A DNA stretch of 64,000 nt from positions 121,927-185,926 of the forward strand of contig JAJDCQ010000108.1 in assembly GCA_029260755.1 (NCBI GenBank), given 5' to 3'. Shown piece by piece: positions 25,412 to 34,310 of the stretch (its first letter is position 1; the number at the start of each line of letters is the position of its first letter). Both the position numbers and the translations under genes were made by a program. The notes under the pieces were generated by a model. It was not told the origin of the DNA. It did no database searches and saw nothing but the letters and a program-made list of their open reading frames with translations. The stretch is from Planctomycetota bacterium. Its GTDB lineage: Bacteria; Planctomycetota; J058; JAJDCQ01.

Positions 25412-25615
25412 ATCGCGTTTAAGTCTAAGTCTTTCAAGGGGTTAGGCAAGCGGAGCGTGTCGTGAGCCGTCGCGGTTCCCGGCGCGTGTCTCCCTGAGAG
25501 GATGCTCTACATACCTCCCTCGGCCCGGGCACCTGCCCGGCCGCGCGGGGAAGCGGAGCGCGTTCGTTCCTCCTCGGACCATCGGATCCGGGCGGACGAC
25601 AAAACGGGGTAACTC

Positions 25616-27541
25616 ATGGCGAGCGGGGTGGTTTGGGGCATTGACATCGGGAAGGCCTCCCTCAAGGCGGTCAAGGCCCGAAAGACCAAGGATTGCATCG
25701 AGATCCTTGGCCTCGACTACATCGACTACGGCCCGATGGGCGACGCATCCGAGAGCTCCGACAAGGTCCGAGAGGCCGTTCGGACGTTTCTCGAGCGGAA
25801 TCAGATCCGCAATGAGAGCGTGGCCGTGGCCCTGCCGGGCTACACCGCGTTCAGCCGCTTCATCAAGCTGCCACCGGTCGAGGCGAAGAAGATCGACGAG
25901 ATGGTGCGCTACGAGGCGCAGCAGCAGATCCCCTTCCCGATCGACGAGGTCAACTGGGACTACCAGAAGATCGATCGGGACTACGAGCCTGGCGAGGAGG
26001 TCGAGCTCGGAATCTTCGCGATCAAGAAGGAGCTGATCGCGGGCTTCCTCTCCGAGCTCCGGATGCACGGGATCGAGCCCGACCTCGTCACGATCGCGCC
26101 CCTCGCGGTCTACAACTTCGTCACCTACAACCAGAACGTCCACGACGCGGCGGTGATCGTCGACATCGGCGCCGAGCACACCGACCTGGTGATCGTCGAC
26201 GGGCCGCGCTTCTGGATCCGCAACCTCCGGATCGCCGGCAACGACATCACCAAGGCGCTCCAGGAGAAGTTCAAGATCCCCTTCGCGGAGGCGGAGAAGC
26301 TCAAGCGCACCGCGAGCAAGTCGAAGGAAGCGAAGAAGATCTTCGGCGTGATGGAGCCGGTCCTCAAGGACTTCGTCGGCGAGGTGCAGCGCTCGATCGG
26401 GTTCTACAAGTCGCAGGCGAAGGATCTCAAGATCAAGAAGATGATCCTGCTCGGCGACGGAGCCCGCCTCGTCAACCTGAAGCAGTTCTTCCAGAAGGAG
26501 CTCCGCTACGAGGTCGATCGCGTCTCGCGCCTCCAGGAGAGCCTCGTCCTCGACCCCGAGGTCGACCTCAACATCCTGAAGGTCCACATCCCGGCCTTCG
26601 GCGTCGCGTTCGGCCTGGCCCTCCAGGGCTGCACCGAGTCGCGCAACACGATCAACCTCCTCCCGCAGGACCTGCGGATCCAGAGCCAGCTCCGCCAGAA
26701 GAAGCTGACCGCCGTCGCCGCCGCGGTCCTCTCCGTCATCGGCCTCGCCCTCTTCTACTTCGGCAACACGAAGCTCCAGGAGAAGGTCGTCAGCGCGATC
26801 CAGGGGGCGGGCGCCGTCGAGGAGTACAAGAAGTGGGAGGCGAAGATCGAGGAGCTCAAGACGCAGCAGGAGCCCCTCGACGCCAAGATCCGCGAGAAGC
26901 TCGTCCTCACCGAGGGCCGTCTGACCACCCTCGAGCTGATGAACGCGATCGCCCGCGCCGTCTCCGAGGACGGCGGCGGCCTGTCCCGGAACGCGGCCGT
27001 CCATCCGATCAACGACCAGCTCCGCCGTCGGCGCGCGTTCCGGCAGCAGGAGGAGGTCGAGAAGAACTTCCACAAGTACGAGGACGCGAAGCTCTGGCTC
27101 CTCTCGATGGACATCCAGAAGGGGATGGGCACGGTCGACTGGGGTGACCCGGGCGCCAACAAGCCGCCCAAGCAGGAGGAGTGCCTGATCGTCGAGCTCA
27201 CCTTCGCCAAGAAGCTCGTCGATCGGGACGCGAAGCAGACGCTGACCCTCTTCCAGGAGTTCCTGAAGACGCGCCTGTTCGCCGCCGACAAGCTCAAGGC
27301 GCCGCCGTTCTACGCGCGTCCCGTGCTCGACCGCGACCCGGGCAAGGATCCCTGGGAGCTCGAGATCCAGCCCGAACCGCCGAGCAAGCTCTGGGCGCAC
27401 TTCCCGGGCATGGACAAGGAAGCCGACGCACCCCGCATGAAGTACGAGATGCGGCAGTTCAAGGTCCGCTTCGAGGTCGGCCTCGCGCCGCCCGAGAAGC
27501 CCGCCGCCGAGGAGGGAGGCGAGACCCCGAAGGGGGGGTAG
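25616..27541 (+). CDS. pilM: Type IV pilus inner-membrane protein, PilM-PilN fusion
   Basis: 641 aa. Residues 1-350 are an actin/FtsA-like PilM: VVWGIDIGKASLKAVKAR at the N terminus, the SHS2 part with FSRFIKLPPVEAKKIDEMVRYEAQQQIPFPIDEV, AAVIVDIGAEHTDLVIVDG and MILLGDGARLVNL. INLLPQDLR at about 350 is the peptide by which PilN normally docks on PilM, here in the same chain. It is followed by one membrane helix (about 362-382), a coiled coil (EEYKKWEAKIEELKTQQEPLDAKI) and a PilN-like periplasmic region. This is a natural PilM-PilN fusion, a layout known from PVC bacteria. It is the first gene of an operon with a PilO-like protein, an Fn3 protein and a secretin. Confidence 0.88.
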   Translation: MASGVVWGIDIGKASLKAVKARKTKDCIEILGLDYIDYGPMGDASESSDKVREAVRTFLERNQIRNESVAVALPGYTAFSRFIKLPPVEAKKIDEMVRYEAQQQIPFPIDEVNWDYQKIDRDYEPGEEVELGIFAIKKELIAGFLSELRMHGIEPDLVTIAPLAVYNFVTYNQNVHDAAVIVDIGAEHTDLVIVDGPRFWIRNLRIAGNDITKALQEKFKIPFAEAEKLKRTASKSKEAKKIFGVMEPVLKDFVGEVQRSIGFYKSQAKDLKIKKMILLGDGARLVNLKQFFQKELRYEVDRVSRLQESLVLDPEVDLNILKVHIPAFGVAFGLALQGCTESRNTINLLPQDLRIQSQLRQKKLTAVAAAVLSVIGLALFYFGNTKLQEKVVSAIQGAGAVEEYKKWEAKIEELKTQQEPLDAKIREKLVLTEGRLTTLELMNAIARAVSEDGGGLSRNAAVHPINDQLRRRRAFRQQEEVEKNFHKYEDAKLWLLSMDIQKGMGTVDWGDPGANKPPKQEECLIVELTFAKKLVDRDAKQTLTLFQEFLKTRLFAADKLKAPPFYARPVLDRDPGKDPWELEIQPEPPSKLWAHFPGMDKEADAPRMKYEMRQFKVRFEVGLAPPEKPAAEEGGETPKGG

Positions 27542-27644
27542 CGCCGCCTCACCGGGCGCAGGTCGGTCTCGAAGGGGGACCGACCCGCTGACGATCGACG
27601 CCCGGCGATCGAGAGACCTCGGAACGGAAGAAGGAAGCGGACAG

Positions 27645-28643
27645 ATGGGGTTTGATCCCGGATTCGACACCAAGAAGGTCCAGGACTTCGTCAAGAAGAA
27701 CAGCGTCCTCGTGGCGAGCTACGCGGTCGTCATCGGCTGCGCCGTGGGCGCCTACTACGTGAACCAGGGGGCTCAGAAGGAGCTCAAGGGGCTGCGAACC
27801 AAGCTCAAGACGAACGCCGGGAAGCTCAAGGAGCTCTCGGAGATGCCGGCGCTGAAGCTGCCCACGCAGCGCGTCCACGCCGACTGGGAAGCCAAGATCA
27901 AGCTCTACGAGAAGGAGGACAAGGAGGTCCGCGCGATCTACGACCGCGCCGACAAGCCGCTCGAGGAGTGGTTCAGCGAGGAGGCCAAGAACACGACGGC
28001 CGTCTTCGCGACCGCCTACCGCGAGGAGCGGACCAAGCTCATCGAGCAGCACCAGGCGATCCTCCCCGAGGAGCTCCCGCGGACCTTCCAGGAGCGGAAC
28101 ATCGACCGCGACACGGACACGCGCGAGATCCAGAAGCAGTTCTGGATCATGAAGCGCATCCTCGATGCCGCGGCGAGCTCCGAGGTCGAGCTCATCGAGA
28201 CGCTCGACTTCAAGAAGCCGATCGCGCCGGTGATCCCCGAGGGCACGACGCCCGAGATCAGCATCACGAGGCTGCCGGTCAACATCGCCGTCCAGATTCG
28301 CTTCCCGAAGGTGAACGCGTTCATCGCGAATCTCCTCGCCTCCGACATCCCGTTCGTCCTCGAGAAGGTGTCGGTCTCCAAGCGCGAGTTCCAGTCCATC
28401 GACCTCTACGCGCACCTCGAGTCCGGCGAGCGACCGGATCCGACCAAGCTGAAGATGGACCCGGTGCCGAACGAGTCGCAGCCCAAGCCCTACTACGACG
28501 ACCTGACCTACACGATCGAGATCGACCAGGAAGAATGGACCGAGGACCTCGTCGACAAGCTCCTGCCGGAGCCGCCGGTGCTCGTCAGGCTCGAGCTCCG
28601 TGCCCTCGACTTCGAGGTGACCGAGCCCGTGGAGCCCGAGTGA
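27645..28643 (+). CDS. PilO / Amuc_1100-like pilus protein
   Basis: 332 aa with one N-terminal membrane helix (SVLVASYAVVIGCAVGAYYV, about 20-39), a coiled-coil stretch (QKELKGLRTKLKTNAGKLKEL), and a periplasmic alpha/beta region with two ferredoxin-like segments (ITRLPVNIAVQIRFPKVNAFIANLL, PFVLEKVSVSKREFQSIDLY). This is the architecture of PilO/GspM and of the Akkermansia Amuc_1100 pilus-associated protein; similarity to Amuc_1100 is judged by layout, not alignment. It would link PilM-PilN in the inner membrane to the secretin. The ATG has a good ribosome-binding site (AAGGAAG). Confidence 0.7.
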   Translation: MGFDPGFDTKKVQDFVKKNSVLVASYAVVIGCAVGAYYVNQGAQKELKGLRTKLKTNAGKLKELSEMPALKLPTQRVHADWEAKIKLYEKEDKEVRAIYDRADKPLEEWFSEEAKNTTAVFATAYREERTKLIEQHQAILPEELPRTFQERNIDRDTDTREIQKQFWIMKRILDAAASSEVELIETLDFKKPIAPVIPEGTTPEISITRLPVNIAVQIRFPKVNAFIANLLASDIPFVLEKVSVSKREFQSIDLYAHLESGERPDPTKLKMDPVPNESQPKPYYDDLTYTIEIDQEEWTEDLVDKLLPEPPVLVRLELRALDFEVTEPVEPE

Positions 28644-28692
28644 CCGTCCATCCGTCGGTCCCTCCGGCCCCGAGCATTCTGGAGAGAGCAGC

Positions 28693-29757
28693 ATGAACGA
28701 CCCGAAGGAACTCCTCCTCAAGTACTTCGACGTCGGCGTCCTCGTGATCGTGGCGCTCGCGGTCGTCTACGCGGCATTCTCGGTCTTCCAGTCCGATCCC
28801 GAGACCCAGGCGCAGGCCTCGACGATCGAGCAGAACGCCGCGACCCTGAAGACCAACACCGACCGCCAGGGGGAGACGTGGGACCCCGAGGCGAGCTCCC
28901 TCGACCTGGCGAGCGTCCTCGGCGCCCAGATCCAGGTGAAGCGGGTCCCGCCCGGCGAGAGCTGGCCGGCGTGGTCGCTCGACCGTCGCCCCTATCTCCT
29001 CACCGCCTTCAAGGGCCCGCCGCCCGACCTGATTCCGAAGCACGAGGCGCCGGGCAACGTCACCGCCACGGCCGCCCGCGGCCAGGTCGCGGTCCGGTGG
29101 ACCGAGAGCATCCAGAACAAGTACGTCCTGGTGAAGGGCTACGAGGTCCAGCGCAAGGACGCCGAGGCGGGCGAATGGAACGTCGTCGGGCGGGCGACCG
29201 CGAGCGACACCGAGTACGTCGACAAGGACGTCAAGGCGCAGTCGGACTACTGGTACAAGATCGTCAGCGTGGCCGAGGTCGACCGGAATCATCCACGGAT
29301 CCGGACCTTCAAGGGCGAGGTCAAGCTCGAGGACGACGACAAGATCAAGCAGAGCGAGGAGGCGGGTCCGGCGGAGACGCCGCGCGACGTCTACCTCATC
29401 CCGAAGTTCGCGCAGATCCCCGACCCGGTGAAGCAGCCCGACGGCACGAAGAAGGCCTTCGTCAAGGTCTACAAGTGGGACTCGGACACCAACGACTGGA
29501 TCAAGCCCAAGCAGTTCCCGGTCGAGATCGGCCAGCCGATCGGCGAGATCCAGAAGGCGATCGGCAGCCAGCCCGCGATCGACCGCCGCACCGGCGCCAA
29601 GCTTCTCGACTGCGGGCAGGATGAGGTCGAGGAGAAGATCGCCGGCGGGACGGCCGTCAAGCGGACGTATTACTGGATCGAGGTCGAGTTCGAGGACGGC
29701 ACGAAGGCCCGATTCGATAACTTGAAGATCCCGGAAGAGATCAAGGACGTGAAGTAG
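28693..29757 (+). CDS. Membrane-anchored fibronectin type III protein of the pilus operon
   Basis: 354 aa. One N-terminal membrane helix (DVGVLVIVALAVVYAAFSVF, about 13-32), a linker, then an Fn3 domain at about 118-205 (APGNVTATAARGQVAVRWTES, KGYEVQRKD, DYWYKIVSV), and a C-terminal beta-rich domain (KKAFVKVYKWD, YYWIEVEFEDGTKARFDNLKI). No counterpart among standard Pil proteins; by position between PilO-like and secretin genes it may take the place of PilP, which normally couples PilO to PilQ. This is inference from synteny. The spacing to the genes on either side (49 and 231 bp) fits one operon with a long leader before the secretin gene. Confidence 0.7.
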   Translation: MNDPKELLLKYFDVGVLVIVALAVVYAAFSVFQSDPETQAQASTIEQNAATLKTNTDRQGETWDPEASSLDLASVLGAQIQVKRVPPGESWPAWSLDRRPYLLTAFKGPPPDLIPKHEAPGNVTATAARGQVAVRWTESIQNKYVLVKGYEVQRKDAEAGEWNVVGRATASDTEYVDKDVKAQSDYWYKIVSVAEVDRNHPRIRTFKGEVKLEDDDKIKQSEEAGPAETPRDVYLIPKFAQIPDPVKQPDGTKKAFVKVYKWDSDTNDWIKPKQFPVEIGQPIGEIQKAIGSQPAIDRRTGAKLLDCGQDEVEEKIAGGTAVKRTYYWIEVEFEDGTKARFDNLKIPEEIKDVK

Positions 29758-29763
29758 GGGAGA

Positions 29764-29807
29764 GGGAGATCGGCATCTCCCGAACCCGATCCAAACAAAG
29801 CGGGTTC
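29764..29807 (+). other. Two consecutive hairpins between the Fn3 and secretin genes
   Basis: GGGAGAT-CGGC-ATCTCCC (29764-29781) directly after the Fn3 stop codon, then GAACCCG / CGGGTTC (29782-29788 and 29801-29807) with a 12-nt loop. There is no T tract. They may attenuate or process the transcript before the secretin gene. Confidence 0.45.
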
Positions 29808-29988
29808 CTGTGACGTGAAACCTCGGGAGCCCAGGACGTTGAGGTCATAGCTCGTCGCGGGGAAGGAACATCGTTCGTCGATGACATCCTCGTGACGGTC
29901 GAAAACTAACCTGCAAAGCATCTTCGGGAGGAGCGGACCCGGTACGGATCGGGCCCGACACGCCTGGAGAGGACGCGGGGGAACCACC

Positions 29989-32646
29989 ATGAAGCCTCGT
30001 GATCAGATTCGAGCGGCGTTCGTCTTCACGGCGATCTTCGTTCTCGCCACCACCATCGGGTGCGCCTCGACGGCCGTTCCGGCCGACGAGCAGCGTCCCG
30101 AGCCCGCGCCCGCCGAGGCACAGTCCTCAGGCGAAGAGACCGCCGCTGCGCAGCCCGCCGAAGGCGAGGATGCGCGCGTCGCGATGGCGCCCGACGAGGG
30201 CGACGGCGCCGGCGGAGGTGGGGGCGGCCTCGCCGATGAGCTCGCGGACGAGTTCAATCTGCAGGAGAGCGAGAAGAAGGGCCTCGCCGAGCACTACTAC
30301 AAGGAAGGCCTCGCGCGCTATCGCGAGCTCAACTACCGCGACGCGATGAAGTCGTTCAAGCGCGCGACCGAGCTCGACACGCACAGCGAAGCCTACCGCC
30401 AGATGTATGACAAGACGCTCTTCATCCTGGGCGTCCGCAAGGGTGAGGTTCGCGACCTGGCCCGAGAGCTCGTCGACAACCGCATGGTGAAGATCAAGGA
30501 GGCGCAGGCCGAGATCGAGCGCCTCTACAGCGAGGGTCGGCTCCACGAGGAGCGTCAGGACTACGACCTGGCGATCGAGCGCTACGAGCGCGTCCTCGAG
30601 ACGATCAAGTGGTTCCCCTACAACCTGAACATGGTCGAGACCGAGCGTCAGACCGAGGCCGCGCTCTCGCGGGCGAAGGTCGACGAGGCGAAGAAGGAGC
30701 AGCGCCAGCGCGAGGAGCTCCAGCGTCACGCGATCGACAAGGCGAACTTCGAGAAGGCGCGCTCTCAGAAGTACTTCGAGTCGACGCTCCGCAGCCTCTT
30801 CCGCCAGGCCGAGGACGCCTTCGAGCGCAAGCGCTTCAAGAAGTGTGAGAAGCTCTGCGCCGAGGTCCTCGAGATGCGGCCGAATCACAGCCAGGCCAAC
30901 AAGCTCTACCGGGCGGCGATCGCGTCGCGGCACCGGGCGAAGGACCTGAAGACGTTCGACGATCGGATCGAGGAGTTCGCTCGCCAGATCGAGTCCGTCG
31001 ACCGCACGATCGTCCCCTACCAGGACATCTTCATGTATCCGTCCAAGCAGGAGTGGGCGGAGGTCAGCGCGCGGGCCGACGAGTTCACCTCGAACGCGTT
31101 CCTCGACATCGACGAGTCGCCCGAGGTCGTCGCGATCAACAACAAGCTGGACAGCCAGCGGATCACGCTCAACTTCGACGCGACCCCGTTCGAGGACGCG
31201 ATCGACTTCCTCCGCGACATTACCGGCCTGAACTTCGTGATCGGGCCCTCGGCGATGGACATCGTCGGCGACGAGGCGCTCCGCGTGAGCCTTCGTCTCC
31301 GCGACATCACGCTGAAGAACGCGCTGAACCTGATCCTGGCGGCCGATCCGGACCTGACCTACAAGATCAAGAACGGCACCGTCTTCATCACGACGGCCGG
31401 CGACGAGACCGAGGAGCTCTTCCTCGAGTTCTACAACGTCTCCGACATCATCAATGACCTGCCGAACTTCCCCGCCCCCGAGCTCGACCTCGCGTCGGGT
31501 CTCTCCGGCGGCGGCGGCGGCGTCACCGGTGGCGTCCTGTCGTTCGACACCGAGGACGAGGACGAGACCGCCGGCGGTATCGGCGCCGACAAGCTGATCG
31601 AGCTCGTCGAGCAGGGCCTCGGCGACGACTTCATCGACGCGGGCGGCTCGGTCGAGATCTCGGGCGGCCTCCTCGTCGTCCGGGCCCCGCCCGAGAGCCA
31701 CCGCAAGATCCTGAGGCTCCTCGAGGCCCTGCGCCGCACCGTCGGCATCATGGTCACGATCGAGAGCCGCTTCATCGACATTCAGGACAACTTCGTCGAG
31801 CAGCTCGGCTTCGACTTCACCGGCCTGCCGCAGCTGATCGTCAACCCGAAGGGCGCCGGCGGCCCCGGCGCGACGTCGACCGGTTACGTCTTCGTCGACG
31901 CGCAGGGCCAGAACGACACCCGCGCCTCGCTCGTCAACCTCCTGAGCCAGGCGGTCGGCAACGGCGGCGCGAACCCCTTCAACATCGCGGCGGTCGGCGG
32001 AACGGTCCTGCAGTACAACCTGCTCGACACGTTCCAGCTGTCGGTGATCCTCGAGGCGGTGAAGAAGGGTGAGAAGGCTCGCCTGATCAACGCCCCGCGT
32101 ATCACCGTCTTCAACGGCCAGCGCAGTCACCTCCTCGCGATCAACCAGCGCGCCTACATTCAGGACGTCGAGGTCAACCAGACCGGTGTCATTCCGGTTC
32201 TGAACCCGGTCATCGGTATCCTGAACACCGGATCGATCCTCGAGGTGCTCCCGACGGTCAGCTACGACCGCAAGTTCGTCACGATGGAGGTCAAGCCGAC
32301 CCTCTCCGCCGAGGGCGCCACCCGAATCGCGCCGAACGTCACCCTCGCCGGTGGTAACACGAGCATCCCGATCGAGCTGCCCGTGATCACCATCCAGAAG
32401 GTCCGGACCAACGTGATGGTGCCCGACGGCGGCACGGTCATGGTCGGTGGACTCAAGAACTTCGAGGAGCGCGTCGCCGAAGCTGGCGTGCCGTTCCTCG
32501 CGAGCGTTCCCGTCCTCCGCACGATCTTCACCCGGCAGGGCGAGAGCAAGCTGAAGCGTAGCCTCGTGATCCTGATCCGGGCCGACATCACGATCATCCG
32601 CGAGCGGGAAGAGATCACGTTCGGTCGTCGCACCAGCGAGAACTGA
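29989..32646 (+). CDS. Secretin with N-terminal TPR domain (PilQ / Amuc_1098-like)
   Basis: 885-aa outer-membrane channel. Signal sequence with lipobox-like TIGC (Cys25), an acidic Ala/Pro linker, then TPR units at about 95-300 (YKEGLARYRELNYRDAMKSFKRATEL; DYDLAIERYERVLE; KRFKKCEKLCAEVLEM). A secretin N-domain follows at about 385-480 (ITLNFDATPFEDAIDFLRDITGLNFV; LRDITLKNALNLIL), an insertion with Gly-rich and acidic loops at 500-530, and the secretin pore domain at about 575-875 (VTIESRFIDIQDNFVEQLGFDF; PRITVFNGQRSHL; MVPDGGTVMVGGLKNFEERVAE; VPFLASVPVLRTIF). The TPR plus secretin order is that of the Amuc_1098-type pilus outer membrane protein. Forms the exit pore for pilus or pseudopilus. 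Confidence 0.9.
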   Translation: MKPRDQIRAAFVFTAIFVLATTIGCASTAVPADEQRPEPAPAEAQSSGEETAAAQPAEGEDARVAMAPDEGDGAGGGGGGLADELADEFNLQESEKKGLAEHYYKEGLARYRELNYRDAMKSFKRATELDTHSEAYRQMYDKTLFILGVRKGEVRDLARELVDNRMVKIKEAQAEIERLYSEGRLHEERQDYDLAIERYERVLETIKWFPYNLNMVETERQTEAALSRAKVDEAKKEQRQREELQRHAIDKANFEKARSQKYFESTLRSLFRQAEDAFERKRFKKCEKLCAEVLEMRPNHSQANKLYRAAIASRHRAKDLKTFDDRIEEFARQIESVDRTIVPYQDIFMYPSKQEWAEVSARADEFTSNAFLDIDESPEVVAINNKLDSQRITLNFDATPFEDAIDFLRDITGLNFVIGPSAMDIVGDEALRVSLRLRDITLKNALNLILAADPDLTYKIKNGTVFITTAGDETEELFLEFYNVSDIINDLPNFPAPELDLASGLSGGGGGVTGGVLSFDTEDEDETAGGIGADKLIELVEQGLGDDFIDAGGSVEISGGLLVVRAPPESHRKILRLLEALRRTVGIMVTIESRFIDIQDNFVEQLGFDFTGLPQLIVNPKGAGGPGATSTGYVFVDAQGQNDTRASLVNLLSQAVGNGGANPFNIAAVGGTVLQYNLLDTFQLSVILEAVKKGEKARLINAPRITVFNGQRSHLLAINQRAYIQDVEVNQTGVIPVLNPVIGILNTGSILEVLPTVSYDRKFVTMEVKPTLSAEGATRIAPNVTLAGGNTSIPIELPVITIQKVRTNVMVPDGGTVMVGGLKNFEERVAEAGVPFLASVPVLRTIFTRQGESKLKRSLVILIRADITIIREREEITFGRRTSEN

Positions 32647-32672
32647 TTCGAACGCGATCCCGGCGCCCGCTC

Positions 32673-32701
32673 TTGACGCGGGCCCGCGGATTAGGTAGAT
32701 T
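32673..32701 (+). promoter_or_regulatory. Sigma70-type promoter for the TPR-alphaCTD gene
   Basis: TTGACG (32673-32678), 17-bp spacer, TAGATT (32696-32701). Transcription would start near 32708, at the base of a strong hairpin. Confidence 0.6.
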
Positions 32702-32705
32702 TTCG

Positions 32706-32736
32706 TCGAAGCGGCCGGCCACCCCGGCCGCTTCGA
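32706..32736 (+). promoter_or_regulatory. Strong hairpin at the 5' end of the TPR-alphaCTD transcript
   Basis: Perfect 13-bp stem TCGAAGCGGCCGG / CCGGCCGCTTCGA with a 5-nt loop. It sits just after the predicted promoter, so it would cap the leader RNA; alternatively it is the terminator of the secretin operon, although no T tract follows it. Confidence 0.5.
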
Positions 32737-32826
32737 TTGCATCGAAACGATCAGCCAGGCCAACCAGTTGCGAGTCCCGGGAGGGATCGGCCCCACGCCG
32801 GTCCCCGGCGACAGGAGCACAGCAGC

Positions 32827-34212
32827 GTGAGCGACTTCGACACCGAGATCCCCGCCCCTGCCCCGAGCGCCCCGCCGGCGCCGAGCGCCACCACCGAAGC
32901 GATCGACGTCACCGCGATCGTGTCGGGCGCCACCTTCGGCGAAGACGAGATGGAGAAGATCCGCAAGGGCATCCACGCCCCCGGCGGCCTCCAGTCCGTC
33001 GAAACGGCGATCGAGAGCCTCGACCCGGCCGGCAAGAGCGATGACGCGGCCGCCGACACGAGAATTCGCCGCGGCTTCCTCCGGATGCTGCTCGGCCGCC
33101 ATCGCGCCGCGGTCGAGGATCTGAACGCCGCCTCCAGCCTCGAGCTCGGCGCCTGGCTTCTCGGCCGGTGCCTGCTCGATCTCGGCGACGCGATCCACGC
33201 CGAGGAGACCCTCCTGAACGCGGCGGAGACGTTCAACCGCAGCCGTCGCATCAAGCTCGTCCTCATCGAGGCACGCCTGCGCAAGGGCGACCTCGACGAC
33301 GCCGAGAAGGGCCTGAAGAAGCTCGTCGGCAAGGACGAGGACGCCCCGCTCCGCTACCTCCAGGGCCTCCATGCCGAGGTCCAGGGCGACTACGCCGAGG
33401 CGCGAGGTCACTACGAGGGCGCGATCGAGCACGATCCCGAGCACGCCCGCAGCCTCTTCCGGCTCGGCTACCATCACTGTCTCCACGGCGACGAGGATCA
33501 GGCGGTGGAGTACTACGAGCGCTGCACCGAGCTCGTGCCGACGTTCGCGAACGCGCTCCTCAACCTCGGCAACCTCTACGAGGACCGCGGCGACTACGAC
33601 GAGGCCCTCGAAGCCTACCAGTCGGTCCTGCGGGTGATCCCGAATCACCCCCGCGCTCGGATGTTCGTGAAGGACGCCGAGGCCAGCAAGCACATGTTCT
33701 ACGACGAGGATCTCGAGCGCCGGGCCGACCGCCGGAGCCAGATCCTCAAGACGCCGGTCACCGACTTCGAGCTCTCGGTTCGTAGCCGGAACTGCCTCAA
33801 CAAGATGAACATCAAGTGCCTCGGCGACCTCGTCCAGAAGACCGAGAACGAGCTGCTCTCCTACAAGAACTTCGGCGAGACGAGCCTCCAGGAGATCAAG
33901 CAGATGCTCGCCTCGAAGGGCCTGCGCCTCGGCATGGGCCGGCCCGACCAGCCGGGCTTCTTCGACAGCTTCGGCGTCGAGACGCCCGAGGTGAGCGAAG
34001 AGGTGCTCAACAAGTCGCTCGACGACCTCAAGCTCTCGGTGCGGAGCGGCAAGGTGATGGAGAAGCTCGGAATCGCGACCGTCGGTCAGCTCTGCGAGAA
34101 GACCGAGGCCGACCTGCTCGCCGCGAAGAACTTCGGCCAGACCTCGCTCACCGAGGTGCGGCAGAAGCTCGCCGAGCTCGGCCTGTCGCTCGTGGCGGGC
34201 AGCGAGAGCTAG
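32827..34212 (+). CDS. TPR protein with two RNA polymerase alpha C-terminal domains
   Basis: 461 aa from GTG at 32827 (AGGAG 10 bp upstream). Residues 1-60 are Pro/Ala-rich and flexible. Residues about 90-300 are tetratricopeptide repeats (YLQGLHAEVQGDYAEARGHYEGAIEHDPEHARSLFRLGY begins the clearest run; FANALLNLGNLYEDRGDYDEAL). Then come two alpha-CTD modules. The first (309-372) has FELSVRSRNCLNKMNIKCLGDLV, KTENELLSYKNFGETSL and GLRLGM, a close match to RpoA including the arginine that corresponds to Arg265, which contacts UP-element DNA. The second (396-458) has LKLSVRSGKVMEKLGIATVGQL and AAKNFGQTSLTEV. It is not RpoA: the alpha N-terminal dimerisation domain is absent. It may bind DNA or regulators at promoters. 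Its target is unknown. Confidence 0.88.
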   Translation: MSDFDTEIPAPAPSAPPAPSATTEAIDVTAIVSGATFGEDEMEKIRKGIHAPGGLQSVETAIESLDPAGKSDDAAADTRIRRGFLRMLLGRHRAAVEDLNAASSLELGAWLLGRCLLDLGDAIHAEETLLNAAETFNRSRRIKLVLIEARLRKGDLDDAEKGLKKLVGKDEDAPLRYLQGLHAEVQGDYAEARGHYEGAIEHDPEHARSLFRLGYHHCLHGDEDQAVEYYERCTELVPTFANALLNLGNLYEDRGDYDEALEAYQSVLRVIPNHPRARMFVKDAEASKHMFYDEDLERRADRRSQILKTPVTDFELSVRSRNCLNKMNIKCLGDLVQKTENELLSYKNFGETSLQEIKQMLASKGLRLGMGRPDQPGFFDSFGVETPEVSEEVLNKSLDDLKLSVRSGKVMEKLGIATVGQLCEKTEADLLAAKNFGQTSLTEVRQKLAELGLSLVAGSES

Positions 34213-34255
34213 CGAGCGAGCGACCCCGCGCCCGGTCCGTTCAGACCAGCCGAGA

Positions 34256-34292
34256 GGCGCGGAGCCAGCAGCTCCGCGCCTTTCGTCGTTTT
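34256..34292 (+). terminator. Rho-independent terminator after the TPR-alphaCTD gene
   Basis: Stem GGCGCGGAG / CTCCGCGCC (34256-34264, 34272-34280) with a 7-nt loop, followed by TTTCGTCGTTTT. It lies 44 bp after the stop codon and directly before ruvA, so ruvA must have its own promoter or depend on read-through. Confidence 0.8.
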
Positions 34293-34310
34293 CCCCAGGA
34301 CGCCTCCCCC

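Noticed and set aside
30127..33693. Antisense frame of about 1190 codons opposite the secretin and TPR-alphaCTD genes
   Set aside because: Low-complexity Leu/Glu/Val/Arg protein, no signal of domains, while the plus-strand genes carry clear motifs.
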